DNA of 45,816 bases from the NCBI GenBank assembly GCA_026417075.1, contig JAOADY010000041.1, positions 1 to 45,816 on the forward strand, in the 5' to 3' direction. Below, one piece after another: positions 1-10,388 of this stretch. The first letter of the stretch is position 1, and every line of letters begins with the position of its first letter. The translations under genes were made by a program, and so were the position numbers. This stretch comes from Caloramator sp. (GTDB lineage Bacteria > Bacillota > Clostridia > Clostridiales > Caloramatoraceae). The notes beneath the pieces were generated by a model. The model was not told the origin of the DNA, made no database searches, and saw only the letters and a program-made list of their open reading frames with translations.

Positions 1-408
1 ACCTAATATTGTGTATTCATCCCCTGCATCGTCTATCTTTGTCCTGTCGTTATATTGAATCATCTTACTTGATACAGAGAATATTTTTTCATCTTTTTTT
101 ATTAATGCTAATAAATTTTCAAGCCATCCTTTTTCAACTTCTACATCGTTATTTAATAGTACGACAAATTCGCTGTCTGATGATTTTATTCCCTCATTTA
201 CCGCTTTTGCAAAGCCATAGTTTTTATCAAGCTTTATAAACTCTACATTTTTAAAACATTTTATTATTTTTTGTACATCTTCTTTTGAATTGTTATCGAC
301 AACAATAGTTTTTATATCGTTATAATACTTATAAATAGAATTTAAGGTTTTTTTCAGCAGCTCAATATTATTATAATTTGGTATTATTATAGTAACTATA
401 TTACTCAC
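1..408 (-). CDS. Glycosyltransferase family 2, N-terminal part (runs off the window)
   Basis: Minus-strand reading from GTG at 408 gives VSNIVTIIIPNYNNIELLKKTLNSIYKYYNDIKTIVVDNNS...GFAKAVNEGI...FVVLLNNDVEVEKGWLENL, a classic GT2 (GT-A) N-terminus; overlaps the rmlC 3' end by 8 nt. Confidence 0.85.
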   Translation of the reverse strand, partial: MSNIVTIIIPNYNNIELLKKTLNSIYKYYNDIKTIVVDNNSKEDVQKIIKCFKNVEFIKLDKNYGFAKAVNEGIKSSDSEFVVLLNNDVEVEKGWLENLLALIKKDEKIFSVSSKMIQYNDRTKIDDAGDEYTILG

Positions 409-958
409 CCTCGCAATATTGTTTAAAGCCTGCCCACTTTTTATCCTTTTCAGAAATTATTAAATTATAAACTTTATCTGTCGGCCAGTTAATAGATATA
501 TCCTTATCATTCCATATAATTCCGCCTTCATCTTCAGGATGGTAAAAGTCCGTACATTTATATACAAATTCAGCCTCATCAGATAAAACTAAAAATCCAT
601 GGGCAAAGCCTTCAGGGATATAAAACATTTTTTTGTTTTCTTCGCTTAAGTAAACTCCATACCATTTTCCAAAGGTACTTGAATTTTTTCTTAAATCCAC
701 TGCAACATCAAATACCTCACCCTTTGTAACCCTTACAAGTTTACCCTGGGGATATTTTTTTTGAAAATGAAGCCCTCTTAAAACACCTTTTTTTGATTTT
801 GATTGATTATCTTGAACAAATGTTACATCTATTCCACCGTCTTTAAAATCGTTGTAATTGTAGGTTTCCATGAAATACCCTCTCTCATCGCCAAAGACAG
901 AAGGCTCAATTACAACAAGTCCATCTATTTCTGTTTTTACGAATTTAAACTTACCCAT
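401..958 (-). CDS. rfbC: dTDP-4-dehydrorhamnose 3,5-epimerase
   Basis: IEPSVFGDERGYFMETYN, FVQDNQSKSKKGVLRGLHFQ, FYIPEGFAHGF motifs; ATG at 958 (MGKFKF) is the likely start rather than 1006. Confidence 0.95.
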   Translation of the reverse strand: MGKFKFVKTEIDGLVVIEPSVFGDERGYFMETYNYNDFKDGGIDVTFVQDNQSKSKKGVLRGLHFQKKYPQGKLVRVTKGEVFDVAVDLRKNSSTFGKWYGVYLSEENKKMFYIPEGFAHGFLVLSDEAEFVYKCTDFYHPEDEGGIIWNDKDISINWPTDKVYNLIISEKDKKWAGFKQYCEGE

Positions 959-959
959 T

Positions 960-2018
960 TTAGCATCTTCCTTCATACATCTTTTCATAGTAGTTTTTAT
1001 ATTCACCCGATGTAACCTTGTCCATCCACTGCTTATTATTAAGATACCACTTGATTGTCATAACAATTCCATCTTCAAATTTTGTTTCAGGTTCCCAGCC
1101 TAACTCTTCTTTTATCTTTTTAGGATCAATGCCATACCTTCTATCATGACCTTTCCTGTCTTCAACAAATTTTATTAACTCTTCATTAACAGATGCTTCT
1201 ACATTTTTATTTACAAATTCAATTATAGTTTTAACAATATGAATATTAGTTCTCTCGTTATGCCCTCCTATATTATATACTTCACCTATTCTTCCTTTAC
1301 TTATAACCATATCTATTGCCCTGCAGTGATCTTTAACATAAAGCCAATCCCTAATATTGAGCCCGTCTCCATACACAGGAAGGGGTTTTTTATTTAAGCA
1401 GTTGTTTATCATAAGAGGAATAAGTTTTTCAGGGAACTGGTACGGCCCGTAATTATTGGAACATCTTGTAATATTAACAGGCATTTTATATGTGTCAAAA
1501 TATGCCTTAACCATTAAATCTGCACTTGCCTTGCTTGCAGAATAGGGGCTGTGAGGGTCAAGGGGGGTTGTTTCTGTAAAGTACCCTGTTTTTCCTAAGG
1601 AACCATAAACCTCATCGGTTGAAACCTGCAGAAATTTTTTGCCTTCTTTAAATCCATCTTTTGTTTCCCAATGCTTTTTGGATATATTTAAAAGATTTAA
1701 TGTACCTAAGACATTGGTCTTAACAAATATTTCAGGATCTTCAATGCTCCTGTCAACATGAGATTCTGCTGCAAAATTTACTACATAATCTATATCATAT
1801 TTAACAAATATTTCATCTAGGAGCTTGCTGTCGCATATATCTCCTTGTATAAATTTATAATTTTTATTATCTTCAACTTCTTTAAGGTTTTCTAAATTTC
1901 CTGCATAGGTTAGTTTATCAAGATTTATTATATTTATATCGCTATATTTTTTAAGCATATAGATTATAAAATTAGAGCCTATAAAGCCTGCTCCGCCTGT
2001 AACAAGATAGGTTTTCAT
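960..2018 (-). CDS. rfbB: dTDP-glucose 4,6-dehydratase
   Basis: TGGAGFIGSNF Rossmann motif, YSASKASADL, RCSNNYGPYQFPEKLIPL. Confidence 0.96.
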   Translation of the reverse strand: MKTYLVTGGAGFIGSNFIIYMLKKYSDINIINLDKLTYAGNLENLKEVEDNKNYKFIQGDICDSKLLDEIFVKYDIDYVVNFAAESHVDRSIEDPEIFVKTNVLGTLNLLNISKKHWETKDGFKEGKKFLQVSTDEVYGSLGKTGYFTETTPLDPHSPYSASKASADLMVKAYFDTYKMPVNITRCSNNYGPYQFPEKLIPLMINNCLNKKPLPVYGDGLNIRDWLYVKDHCRAIDMVISKGRIGEVYNIGGHNERTNIHIVKTIIEFVNKNVEASVNEELIKFVEDRKGHDRRYGIDPKKIKEELGWEPETKFEDGIVMTIKWYLNNKQWMDKVTSGEYKNYYEKMYEGRC

Positions 2019-2075
2019 AATTTAGTACCACCCTTTTTATATTTTATTATTATAACATTTTAACCTTAAAATTTC

Positions 2076-3542
2076 TTATAATAAGTAGTAAGATAGCTTT
2101 GTTTTAGTTTTAAATTTATAACATAATTTATACCATTCTAAAATTCTTATTAACTCAAAAGAATTCATTACTTTAAATCGTACAAAGCATTCTCCTTCAA
2201 TACTCGGAATATCAATTTCTATTTTACCATCTTCTTTAATTTTAACTATATTTTGATATATTATTGTATTTTCTTTTACAAATTCTACAAAAATATTAGA
2301 TTCTATATTGCTAATTAAATATATACACATTTTATTATAATTAGATTTCAATAATATTTTGTATTCTAAATATGTATTATAAGGAATATAATCTGTAAAC
2401 TTTAATCTATATCCTTTTTTATTAAAATAATCAAATAAAATCATTTTTTCTATAAACTCTTTATCAGTTATATCAAAAATTACATTAAACTTTTTAAAAT
2501 TGTCAAAATAATTACCAAAATAATATGCTTTTCTTTTAGTAATAATTCTTAATTCATCTGACCAAACTTTAAATTTATCTATTATTTCATTATTTTTATA
2601 AATTAAACTCTTATTTAAAATATCTTTTTCAACTAAATTTTTTTCCAATTGCTTTATTTTATTGTTTTTATCTTCTAAACTGTTATTAATCTTACTTAAT
2701 AAAAAATCTTTTTCTTGTATAATATCTTTCAAGTTTTTTATTTGATTGCTACATTCAACAAATTTATTATGTAATTTTTCATTTACTTCAATTTGTTTAC
2801 TTAATTGTTCTTTTAAAGATAAATTTTCTTCTTCTAGCTTTTTTATTATATTTATTTTACTTTCAATTTTTTGATTTTGTTTTTTAATTTCTAATTCATT
2901 TTTTCGTTTAGTAATATGCTGTGGTTCAAATAAACCATTCTCAATGATTTCTTTAATTTCTGTATTATTTATTTCCTTTTTCACAATTAATAAATGATAC
3001 ATTATTTCATCACATATATCAAATTGATGCCTTCTTAATTTTCTCTGTTCCTCATTCGACATTAATTCATATTCTGGAAAATAAAAAAATTCAATATTAA
3101 TACATCTTATATCTATATTTAAATTACTATTATCGCTACCTCTTAATCCCCAATAAGGTGAATTAGGGAAGAAATATTCTTCATTATCAATAAAATTGTT
3201 TGTTTTAATTTTCGTATAAAACCTAAATGTATGTTCATTAAAAACAATTTTATGATATGGATTAGACATATTAAGTAAAGTATTAGAATATGGAGCAACT
3301 ATACATACGAGTGCTTTATGTTTACAAACTCTATAAATTTCTTTCATTATATTATCTAAATTATCTAAATGTTCAAGCGAATGTATGGCAAGTATCAAAT
3401 CTACACTATTATCTTCTAATGGAATTCCTTTGTTTAAATCTGCTACAATATCTACACCATCTAACTCATATCTATCAATACCTATGAACCCTGGTGTTTT
3501 AGTTTGTCCACAACCTAATTCTACTTTTATATAATTACTCAT
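2076..3542 (-). CDS. SAM-dependent methyltransferase (type 11-like) with long coiled coil and C-terminal domain
   Basis: VELGCGQTKTPGFIGIDRYELDGVDIVADLNKGIPLEDNSVDLILAIHSLEHL; then about 120 residues of K/E/N/L-rich heptad-like sequence; ATG at 3542 with upstream GGGATGA. Confidence 0.8.
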   Translation of the reverse strand: MSNYIKVELGCGQTKTPGFIGIDRYELDGVDIVADLNKGIPLEDNSVDLILAIHSLEHLDNLDNIMKEIYRVCKHKALVCIVAPYSNTLLNMSNPYHKIVFNEHTFRFYTKIKTNNFIDNEEYFFPNSPYWGLRGSDNSNLNIDIRCINIEFFYFPEYELMSNEEQRKLRRHQFDICDEIMYHLLIVKKEINNTEIKEIIENGLFEPQHITKRKNELEIKKQNQKIESKINIIKKLEEENLSLKEQLSKQIEVNEKLHNKFVECSNQIKNLKDIIQEKDFLLSKINNSLEDKNNKIKQLEKNLVEKDILNKSLIYKNNEIIDKFKVWSDELRIITKRKAYYFGNYFDNFKKFNVIFDITDKEFIEKMILFDYFNKKGYRLKFTDYIPYNTYLEYKILLKSNYNKMCIYLISNIESNIFVEFVKENTIIYQNIVKIKEDGKIEIDIPSIEGECFVRFKVMNSFELIRILEWYKLCYKFKTKTKLSYYLL

Positions 3543-3558
3543 ATTTATTTCATCCCTT

Positions 3559-5247
3559 TTATTCAATTATACAAAATAATTTTTTATTAACTAATTTATT
3601 TAGAATTTTATTTGAAGTTACTTTATATTCATAGATAGAAATTTTATTATCAGATAAATAGAATAATTCAAATTCAAATATAAAATATTTTCCTTTAACA
3701 TATTTTATAGTATCAAAATTAAAAGTAACTAATTGATTATCATCTATATGTTCAAGATTTAATATTGTACTTCTAATTATATAATTACTATCTTTCGTTT
3801 TTATATTTAATTTAATTAACCCTTTACACCTTTTAAAATGAGTTCCTATAATAATACTTATTTTACTAATCTCATCGTTATAAATTAAAATTTTATACTT
3901 CTTATTATTTCTTATTCTTCTTGATGGTATAAGATTAGAAAAATCAATATCATTATTTATATTTTCTTTTTCATCCTCAGCATTGTTTTTATTAATTTTA
4001 TGTTCTTCTTTAATTTCATTTTTATTAGAATAATAATTATGTCTAATAAAAAAATTCAACAAATCATATAAAACCAACTTCTCACTGCTATATCCAGAAA
4101 ATTTTTGATAAACATCTTTTATTAAATTTATAAACAAATCCTTTGCCCCGTTAGGAGAAAACCTTTTTTTATATATATCATATCCTTTATTCCCTAATTG
4201 TTTTGCCTTATCTTGGTTATTTAATAAATACTCCATTTTTTCAGCCAACTGATGTTTATCTCCGACATCAATTAAAAAACCGCAAACATTATCAACAATT
4301 ATTTCTTCTGGTCCACCAGATTTTGCAGAAATAACAGGTTTTTTGTGTGCCATAGCTTCAATAATTGTCATCCCAAATGACTCTATATAACTTGGCTGTA
4401 TTAATGCTAAGCATTTATTATATACATTTGAAATATCATTTGTTCTATCATTAAACAAAATATAATTATTTAATTCTTTTTGTGTTACAAATTTTTTCAA
4501 GTTTATTTTTTCTTGTCCATCTCCAAATAAGTAAACTTTAAAATTATAATTACTTTTCTTTAATATTTCGGCTGCTTCAATTAGAGTATTAATACCTTTA
4601 TTATGATCAAAAGTATTTAAACAAACAAATATATTTTCATTGATATAACTTTTTGTTTCGTAATCTGTGCTTGGCTCATATGTCCAATTATATATAGTAA
4701 TAAATTTTTCTTTATTTTTATAATTTAAGAAAAATCCTTCATAATAATTCTTTGTCCAATTAGAACAAAATACAACCTTATCACTTAATTCTAACACTAT
4801 CCTATCAATTAATAGCCTAAAATATGAATTCGCATTAATCATATATGAATCTAAAATTCCATGAACCCAAGTTATAACCGGCAAATTTAATTCTACAGCA
4901 GCAAGTAAGTATATAATATTAGTTAAAGTATTATTTATAATTATATCAATATTATTTTCTAAAATTTTTTCTTTAACCAATTTTAAGTTATCTATATTAT
5001 TATTACAAAATTCTTTAAAAACATCTCGGTTAAAGTCCACATACACATACCACTTACTTGCTGGAATTATTTCATAATCCAATTTATTTTTAATTGCTAA
5101 TTCAATTAATGAGCCATCTCCATTTTGTGGTATAAACAATATTGGCTTAATCATTTCTTCATTTTTTAGCAATATTGCTAAATTTAATAACATCTTTTCA
5201 GCTCCAGTTGCTGAGGATGAATGAGACATTAATCCCACATTAATCAT
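3559..5247 (-). CDS. Glycosyltransferase family 4-type with C-terminal extension
   Basis: LPVITWVHGI, LNTFDHNKGINTLIEAAEILK, ESFGMTIIEAMAHKKPVISAKSGGPEEIIVDNVCGFLI (GT-B donor-site motif). Confidence 0.88.
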   Translation of the reverse strand: MINVGLMSHSSSATGAEKMLLNLAILLKNEEMIKPILFIPQNGDGSLIELAIKNKLDYEIIPASKWYVYVDFNRDVFKEFCNNNIDNLKLVKEKILENNIDIIINNTLTNIIYLLAAVELNLPVITWVHGILDSYMINANSYFRLLIDRIVLELSDKVVFCSNWTKNYYEGFFLNYKNKEKFITIYNWTYEPSTDYETKSYINENIFVCLNTFDHNKGINTLIEAAEILKKSNYNFKVYLFGDGQEKINLKKFVTQKELNNYILFNDRTNDISNVYNKCLALIQPSYIESFGMTIIEAMAHKKPVISAKSGGPEEIIVDNVCGFLIDVGDKHQLAEKMEYLLNNQDKAKQLGNKGYDIYKKRFSPNGAKDLFINLIKDVYQKFSGYSSEKLVLYDLLNFFIRHNYYSNKNEIKEEHKINKNNAEDEKENINNDIDFSNLIPSRRIRNNKKYKILIYNDEISKISIIIGTHFKRCKGLIKLNIKTKDSNYIIRSTILNLEHIDDNQLVTFNFDTIKYVKGKYFIFEFELFYLSDNKISIYEYKVTSNKILNKLVNKKLFCIIE

Positions 5248-5262
5248 TATTAACTCTCCTAA

Positions 5263-7110
5263 TCAATTTAAAATTATATTATTTAATAAACTAATGAAAT
5301 CTTCTATGACCTTATCAGTAGAAAAATTATTTAATACATCATTTTTACTATTTAAAACTATTTTTTGAGATAATTTAGGGTTTTCTATTACCATACATAT
5401 CTTTTGTAACCATTCATTTAAAACATTATTTTTAACAAGCAATCCATTAATTTGATCCTTAACATAATAACTATAAGGATAAACATCTGAATATATCCCT
5501 ACACTTCCAACTGCAGAAAATTCCAGATATTTATTAGGACACTTCGACATAGATGTTCTTTTTTTATCTAAAGGTGCAATTAAAGCTAATGGTTTTATAG
5601 ATGATATGATTTTACAATATTCAAAATAAGACCTATAATTAATACTAACTATTTTTTTTTCGTCAAATAATTTTCTTTGTTCTTCAGTTATTATCCCAAA
5701 TAATAATACTTTCAAATTATTAAAATATTTTGTGGCTTCTGATAGTGCTAAAAATGCACTATTATCGTATCTTAAAGAGCCTGTGTATCCTATAATAACA
5801 TTATCTCCTAATAATTTATCATAATATTGTTTATATGAAGGTTTATAAAATTCTAAATTTATATTAACAGGAAATTTATAAACTTTGTTTGTATATTTTA
5901 AAATGTCTTGTTGTAAATAATCATTATATACCATAACGCCATCAACACTACTAATAGCATAAATAAAATTATCATAATCTGGCTTTCCTGGTTTAAATAT
6001 TTCTCCATAATCATCCGGCCAATCTTTCCCTACCCATAACCAATTATCATCTATCATATACATGGTTTTTATTGATTTATCTTTGCAATATTCTATTAGA
6101 TTCAAAATATTATTACTACGTGCCCTTGAAAAAATAACTAAATCTGCATTCTTTAAATCTGAAGTTGCAGCCATAAAATCAAAAACAACCTTATATGTTC
6201 CAAATCCTCTTCCGTACAATTTATCAAAAAAATTATAGAAACATAATTGATTATGTATATATTCCCAATAACCACAGACTATCACTATATTGTATAGTTT
6301 ATTATAATTTGTTAGTTGTTCCTTAAAACTGCATCCGATTTTTTTATTAATAGTATTTTTATAATCATCGCTAATATCATTTAAAAAATCTTCTTCTCTA
6401 TTTTTTGTATTATCATAATTATAATTTATATTTCTAATAATAAATCTATGTATTAAATCCTTTGAGAAATTATAATGATAGTTATACGGATAATTAACAA
6501 AATTATATTCATTTATTGTATTTTTAGAATGAATTTCAAACAATATATAATTTCTTGTTAATCTAAGTATAAAATCCCAATCAGAATACTTTTGTAATAG
6601 TTTACTTTCATCAAATCCACCAATTAGATCAAAAGCTGTCTTTCTTATTAATAAATCATTTAATTCATATACTTTTAAACATTGATTCCATCCATATTGT
6701 AAAGTCTCTGGAGGATAAAAAGATAAGCTGTCATGTTTTTCTCTTTTTATGTAATAAACATCTTTTCTATCATTCTTATTATATAACATTGTCTTCACTG
6801 CATTAAAATCTTCTGCTACAAAATCACATCCTGGCCAAATAAAAATTAAATATTCATTTTTTGCTTCTTGTATGCCTTTGTTAAATAATTTTGAAGGCAA
6901 ATTAGTTTCCTCATCCATAAAAAAAATATTACAATTATTAAATCGTATCTTTAAACTTTGAACAATTGGTGCTCTAAAAAAAATTTTATTATCTAAAACA
7001 ACTATTAATTCAATTTCATCTCTTATTTTTTCTAATTCATTTAAAAGTGTTGAAAAACTATTTTCGATTAGTTCATATCTTCCAAAACAGCTTAATATAA
7101 CAGACAGCAT
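5263..7110 (-). CDS. Probable two-domain glycosyltransferase (GT2-like N-terminal half + GT-B-like C-terminal half)
   Basis: MLSVILSCFGRYELIENSFSTLLNEL..LIVVLDN at N-terminus; GYTGSLRYDN...SKCPNKYLEFSAVGSVGIYSDVYPY...GLLVKN at C-terminus. Confidence 0.75.
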   Translation of the reverse strand: MLSVILSCFGRYELIENSFSTLLNELEKIRDEIELIVVLDNKIFFRAPIVQSLKIRFNNCNIFFMDEETNLPSKLFNKGIQEAKNEYLIFIWPGCDFVAEDFNAVKTMLYNKNDRKDVYYIKREKHDSLSFYPPETLQYGWNQCLKVYELNDLLIRKTAFDLIGGFDESKLLQKYSDWDFILRLTRNYILFEIHSKNTINEYNFVNYPYNYHYNFSKDLIHRFIIRNINYNYDNTKNREEDFLNDISDDYKNTINKKIGCSFKEQLTNYNKLYNIVIVCGYWEYIHNQLCFYNFFDKLYGRGFGTYKVVFDFMAATSDLKNADLVIFSRARSNNILNLIEYCKDKSIKTMYMIDDNWLWVGKDWPDDYGEIFKPGKPDYDNFIYAISSVDGVMVYNDYLQQDILKYTNKVYKFPVNINLEFYKPSYKQYYDKLLGDNVIIGYTGSLRYDNSAFLALSEATKYFNNLKVLLFGIITEEQRKLFDEKKIVSINYRSYFEYCKIISSIKPLALIAPLDKKRTSMSKCPNKYLEFSAVGSVGIYSDVYPYSYYVKDQINGLLVKNNVLNEWLQKICMVIENPKLSQKIVLNSKNDVLNNFSTDKVIEDFISLLNNIILN

Positions 7111-7121
7111 ATCTTACCCCC

Positions 7122-7859
7122 CTAATAAATACTTCGTTTTATGTAAATTTGGGAAACTTCATCTGTTTTACCTATCATCTTAATTTCGCCGTTATCTAAC
7201 CAAATACATTTATTACAGAATTTATTTAAAGAGTTCATATCATGTGTAACAAAAATCAATATTTTTACATTATCAATTAGCTCTAACATTCTTTTTTGAG
7301 CTTTTTTTAAAAAAGCTGCATCTCCAGCAGCAACAACTTCATCTAATAATAATATTTCAGGTTCAATAGCAGTAGAAATCGAAAATGCAAGCCTAACAAA
7401 CATACCAGAAGAATAATATTTTACTGGAATATTAAGATATTCCCCAAGTTCGCTAAATTCTGCTATCTCTTTAGCTTTTTTACTTATACTTTTAGGAGTT
7501 TCTCCTAACATTAATCCTCTTAAAAAAATATTATCCCATCCAGTCGCTTCCATTTCAAATCCTGTAGCCAATTCAAATAGGCATGCTATTCTACCATTTA
7601 CACTAATATTTCCAGTAGTTGGTGGATAAATGCCAGCTACCAGTTTTAAAAATGAACTTTTTCCAGCTCCATTATGTCCTATTATTCCTATTCTATCTCC
7701 TTCTTTAATTTCTAAGTTAATATTTTTTAATGCATGTATTTTTTTATTATTAATTAAACTATTATTTATTTTATTATTTTTTAAAATTACATCCTTAATT
7801 TTAAATTCATTCTGCAAATCATATATTAAATTTACATTTTTTAATATAATATAGCTCAT
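7122..7859 (-). CDS. Polysaccharide/teichoic acid ABC exporter ATP-binding protein (Wzt/TagH type, no C-terminal extension)
   Basis: Walker A GIIGHNGAGKSS, signature YYSSGMFVRLAFS, Walker B ILLLDEVVAAGD; ends about 245 aa. Confidence 0.92.
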   Translation of the reverse strand: MSYIILKNVNLIYDLQNEFKIKDVILKNNKINNSLINNKKIHALKNINLEIKEGDRIGIIGHNGAGKSSFLKLVAGIYPPTTGNISVNGRIACLFELATGFEMEATGWDNIFLRGLMLGETPKSISKKAKEIAEFSELGEYLNIPVKYYSSGMFVRLAFSISTAIEPEILLLDEVVAAGDAAFLKKAQKRMLELIDNVKILIFVTHDMNSLNKFCNKCIWLDNGEIKMIGKTDEVSQIYIKRSIY

Positions 7860-7870
7860 AATTAATTCTC

Positions 7871-8662
7871 CTAAAGTTTAAAAGTTATTTTTCTACCTAC
7901 TTTTTCTATTATATAAATTGAAAGTAACATCGAAAAAATAATTATAAAAATACTTATAGCCCATATATTGTTATTTAAAATTTTTTCTCCTAATATGCTT
8001 CTTCTTATTACTTCAAGTAAATAATATAATGGATTCAATAAATATACCCATTCATAATTTTTGCTCGCTAAAATTTTAGGTGGATATATTATTGGCGTAA
8101 TATAAAAAAGAGCTTGCAATAATAAAGACTGTAAAGGCGCAAAATCTCTTATATAAACATTAATAACTGAAACTAATGTAGCCCACATGCAACCAAAAAT
8201 TAACATAACTAACAATGCTGGTATTAAAGTAATCATATTCAAACTTATCTTTTCTGGTTTAATAAAAATATAAACCAAAAAAAAAGCAATTATTGAAAAT
8301 AACAAATTAACAAAAGATACTAATGCAATTCTTATTGGGAATATTTCAATTGGTGTTTGAGTCTGTTTAATATATCCTTGAGCAATAATTAATGAAGTTG
8401 TACCCCCTTCAGCACAACTACTTAAATAAATCCAAGGAATAAGCCCAGAAAACAAAAAAGGTATAAACTCTTTCATCGGTTGTCCGAATACGATTGAATA
8501 AACTGAACCTATAATTAAAACTAATCCTAAAGGAGTAAGAAAAGTCCAGGCAAAACCTAATATCGAATTTCTATACTTATTTTTTAAATCCTGCTTTACT
8601 AGATTAATTAATATATATCGACCTTTATAAACATTATTAAAATATTTTTTTAAATAATTCAA
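7871..8662 (-). CDS. Polysaccharide ABC exporter permease (Wzm/TagG type, ABC2 family)
   Basis: LVKQDLKNKYRNSILGFAWTFLTPLGLVLIIGSVYSIVFG, multiple TM segments, LNPLYYLLEVIRRSIL. Confidence 0.92.
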   Translation of the reverse strand: MNYLKKYFNNVYKGRYILINLVKQDLKNKYRNSILGFAWTFLTPLGLVLIIGSVYSIVFGQPMKEFIPFLFSGLIPWIYLSSCAEGGTTSLIIAQGYIKQTQTPIEIFPIRIALVSFVNLLFSIIAFFLVYIFIKPEKISLNMITLIPALLVMLIFGCMWATLVSVINVYIRDFAPLQSLLLQALFYITPIIYPPKILASKNYEWVYLLNPLYYLLEVIRRSILGEKILNNNIWAISIFIIIFSMLLSIYIIEKVGRKITFKL

Positions 8663-8677
8663 AGTTTATCAGCTCCA

Positions 8678-9862
8678 CTAATAAATTTTTATTTTATCTA
8701 ATATTTTAAAAAATATATATGAAAAAGTTTTAAATTTTTCTCTTTTAATTAAAGAAATTAATTTAAAGAGAAAATAGTTTTTATTATTTTTATTCCCAAT
8801 TCCTTTTATTTCTTTAATTGAGCATTGTGGTGCCTTATAATTAACAACTTCAGGTATTGAGCTTATTAATTGTTCTGAAATTTTTAAAATATTGAAGTTA
8901 CTTTTTATGGTTTCTTTTGCTTTTAATGATATGTTCTTAATATTCGAAGGATTTTCGATTAAATATGATATATTATTTACCCAACTTTCTTTGGTATTAT
9001 TAGATAATAAACCATTTTCATTATGTTTAACAACAAATATATATGGTTCTACATTTGAATATATGCCTGCTATGCCAATTGAACTATATTCTAAAAATTT
9101 ATTGAAATATTTACATGAATTAAATTCTGTATTTTCTAATGGTGCTAATGCTATATCCCATTTTCTATTAATAATCATCTGCTTATATAAATAATAATCA
9201 TTCGTATATGGTATATAATTTAATTTATATTTATCTATTAATTTGGGTCTAGCACCAAAAAATTCAAATTTGACTCTCTCTTTATATTTCGCTAAAATTT
9301 CATTAATAACACCATCAAGTATTTTATCTAATAATTCACTATGATCAATACCACCAGCAAACCCTATAACAATACTATTCCTATTTAATTGCTTACAATT
9401 ATCAATATTCTCCATTACTTCGTAAGGAGCATTAATAACTGCTGTCTTCAAAAAATATTTCTTATATTTTTTCTCAATATTATGATTGGTTGTCCATAAA
9501 CAATTACATTCTTTCATAATATTTATAATTAAATTAATAATTTCTTTATTTCTATAGTAAACTGAAGATTTTACAATGGTAGGAACATTTAACAAATCAT
9601 CATCTAAAAAATAAATAAGATATTTATTTAATTTTTTACATTGTTTAATTATATCATACTCTAATTTTTCCGAACCTCTAATACAAATAACTACATCCGC
9701 TTCAGCTACATCTATTTTTGTTATATTTAATGTTTCTTTGAATTTAAACTGTATTCTATTTGTTGAATCTAAATATTTAAGAACATTAATAACTCCTATC
9801 TTCGCTGAAGGTATTTCTTTTAAGCAGAAAGCTAATACTCTTGTCTTAAACATTTTTTTCAC
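8678..9862 (-). CDS. Glycosyltransferase (GT-B-like)
   Basis: IGFAGGIDHSELLDKIL..., ALAPLENTEFNSCKYFNKFLEYSSIGIAGIYSNVEPY similar to the C-terminal half of the 5263..7110 protein. Confidence 0.75.
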   Translation of the reverse strand: MKKMFKTRVLAFCLKEIPSAKIGVINVLKYLDSTNRIQFKFKETLNITKIDVAEADVVICIRGSEKLEYDIIKQCKKLNKYLIYFLDDDLLNVPTIVKSSVYYRNKEIINLIINIMKECNCLWTTNHNIEKKYKKYFLKTAVINAPYEVMENIDNCKQLNRNSIVIGFAGGIDHSELLDKILDGVINEILAKYKERVKFEFFGARPKLIDKYKLNYIPYTNDYYLYKQMIINRKWDIALAPLENTEFNSCKYFNKFLEYSSIGIAGIYSNVEPYIFVVKHNENGLLSNNTKESWVNNISYLIENPSNIKNISLKAKETIKSNFNILKISEQLISSIPEVVNYKAPQCSIKEIKGIGNKNNKNYFLFKLISLIKREKFKTFSYIFFKILDKIKIY

Positions 9863-10364
9863 TTTCCTTAGAAAATTTCATTATATAAAGATTTTCTTCT
9901 TCTAAATCTTTTTCAATAATAAATCCAACTGATTTATATATATTTATTGCATAAATATTATCCTTAAATACAGACAAATATATACTATTTAAATTTAAAA
10001 CATTAAAACCAAATTGGCAAAGAGAATTTGTAACTCTTCTACCTATTCCTAATCCTCTAACATGAATATCACCTATTATTATTCTACCGAACTCAGCTCT
10101 TTTTATTGTATAGTCGATATTGTATAAAGCAACTGTTCCAATAGGCTTTTCATTATATTCTATTATAAACATAATATCGTTATCTTTTTGTAAATATTTT
10201 TCATACCATATTATTTGCTGTTCTTTTGTAATTATTTGCTGATTAATGAAACATTTTCTTATTTCATCATTATTTCTCCAATTTCTGATTAGTTCTAAAT
10301 GTTCTTTAGTTATTGGTAATAATTTTAGATTTTCTTGTATTTTAAAAAAATAATTATGATTCAT
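9846..10364 (-). CDS. GNAT-family N-acetyltransferase (sugar-amine acetyltransferase-like)
   Basis: LELIRNWRNNDEIRKCF..., GRIIIGDIHVRGLGIGRRVTNSLCQFGFNVLNLNSIYLSVFKDNIYAINIYKSVGF; ATG 10364 preceded by GGAGGT. Confidence 0.82.
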   Translation of the reverse strand: MNHNYFFKIQENLKLLPITKEHLELIRNWRNNDEIRKCFINQQIITKEQQIIWYEKYLQKDNDIMFIIEYNEKPIGTVALYNIDYTIKRAEFGRIIIGDIHVRGLGIGRRVTNSLCQFGFNVLNLNSIYLSVFKDNIYAINIYKSVGFIIEKDLEEENLYIMKFSKESEKNV

Positions 10365-10388
10365 TAATACCTCCAATTTTATATATAT

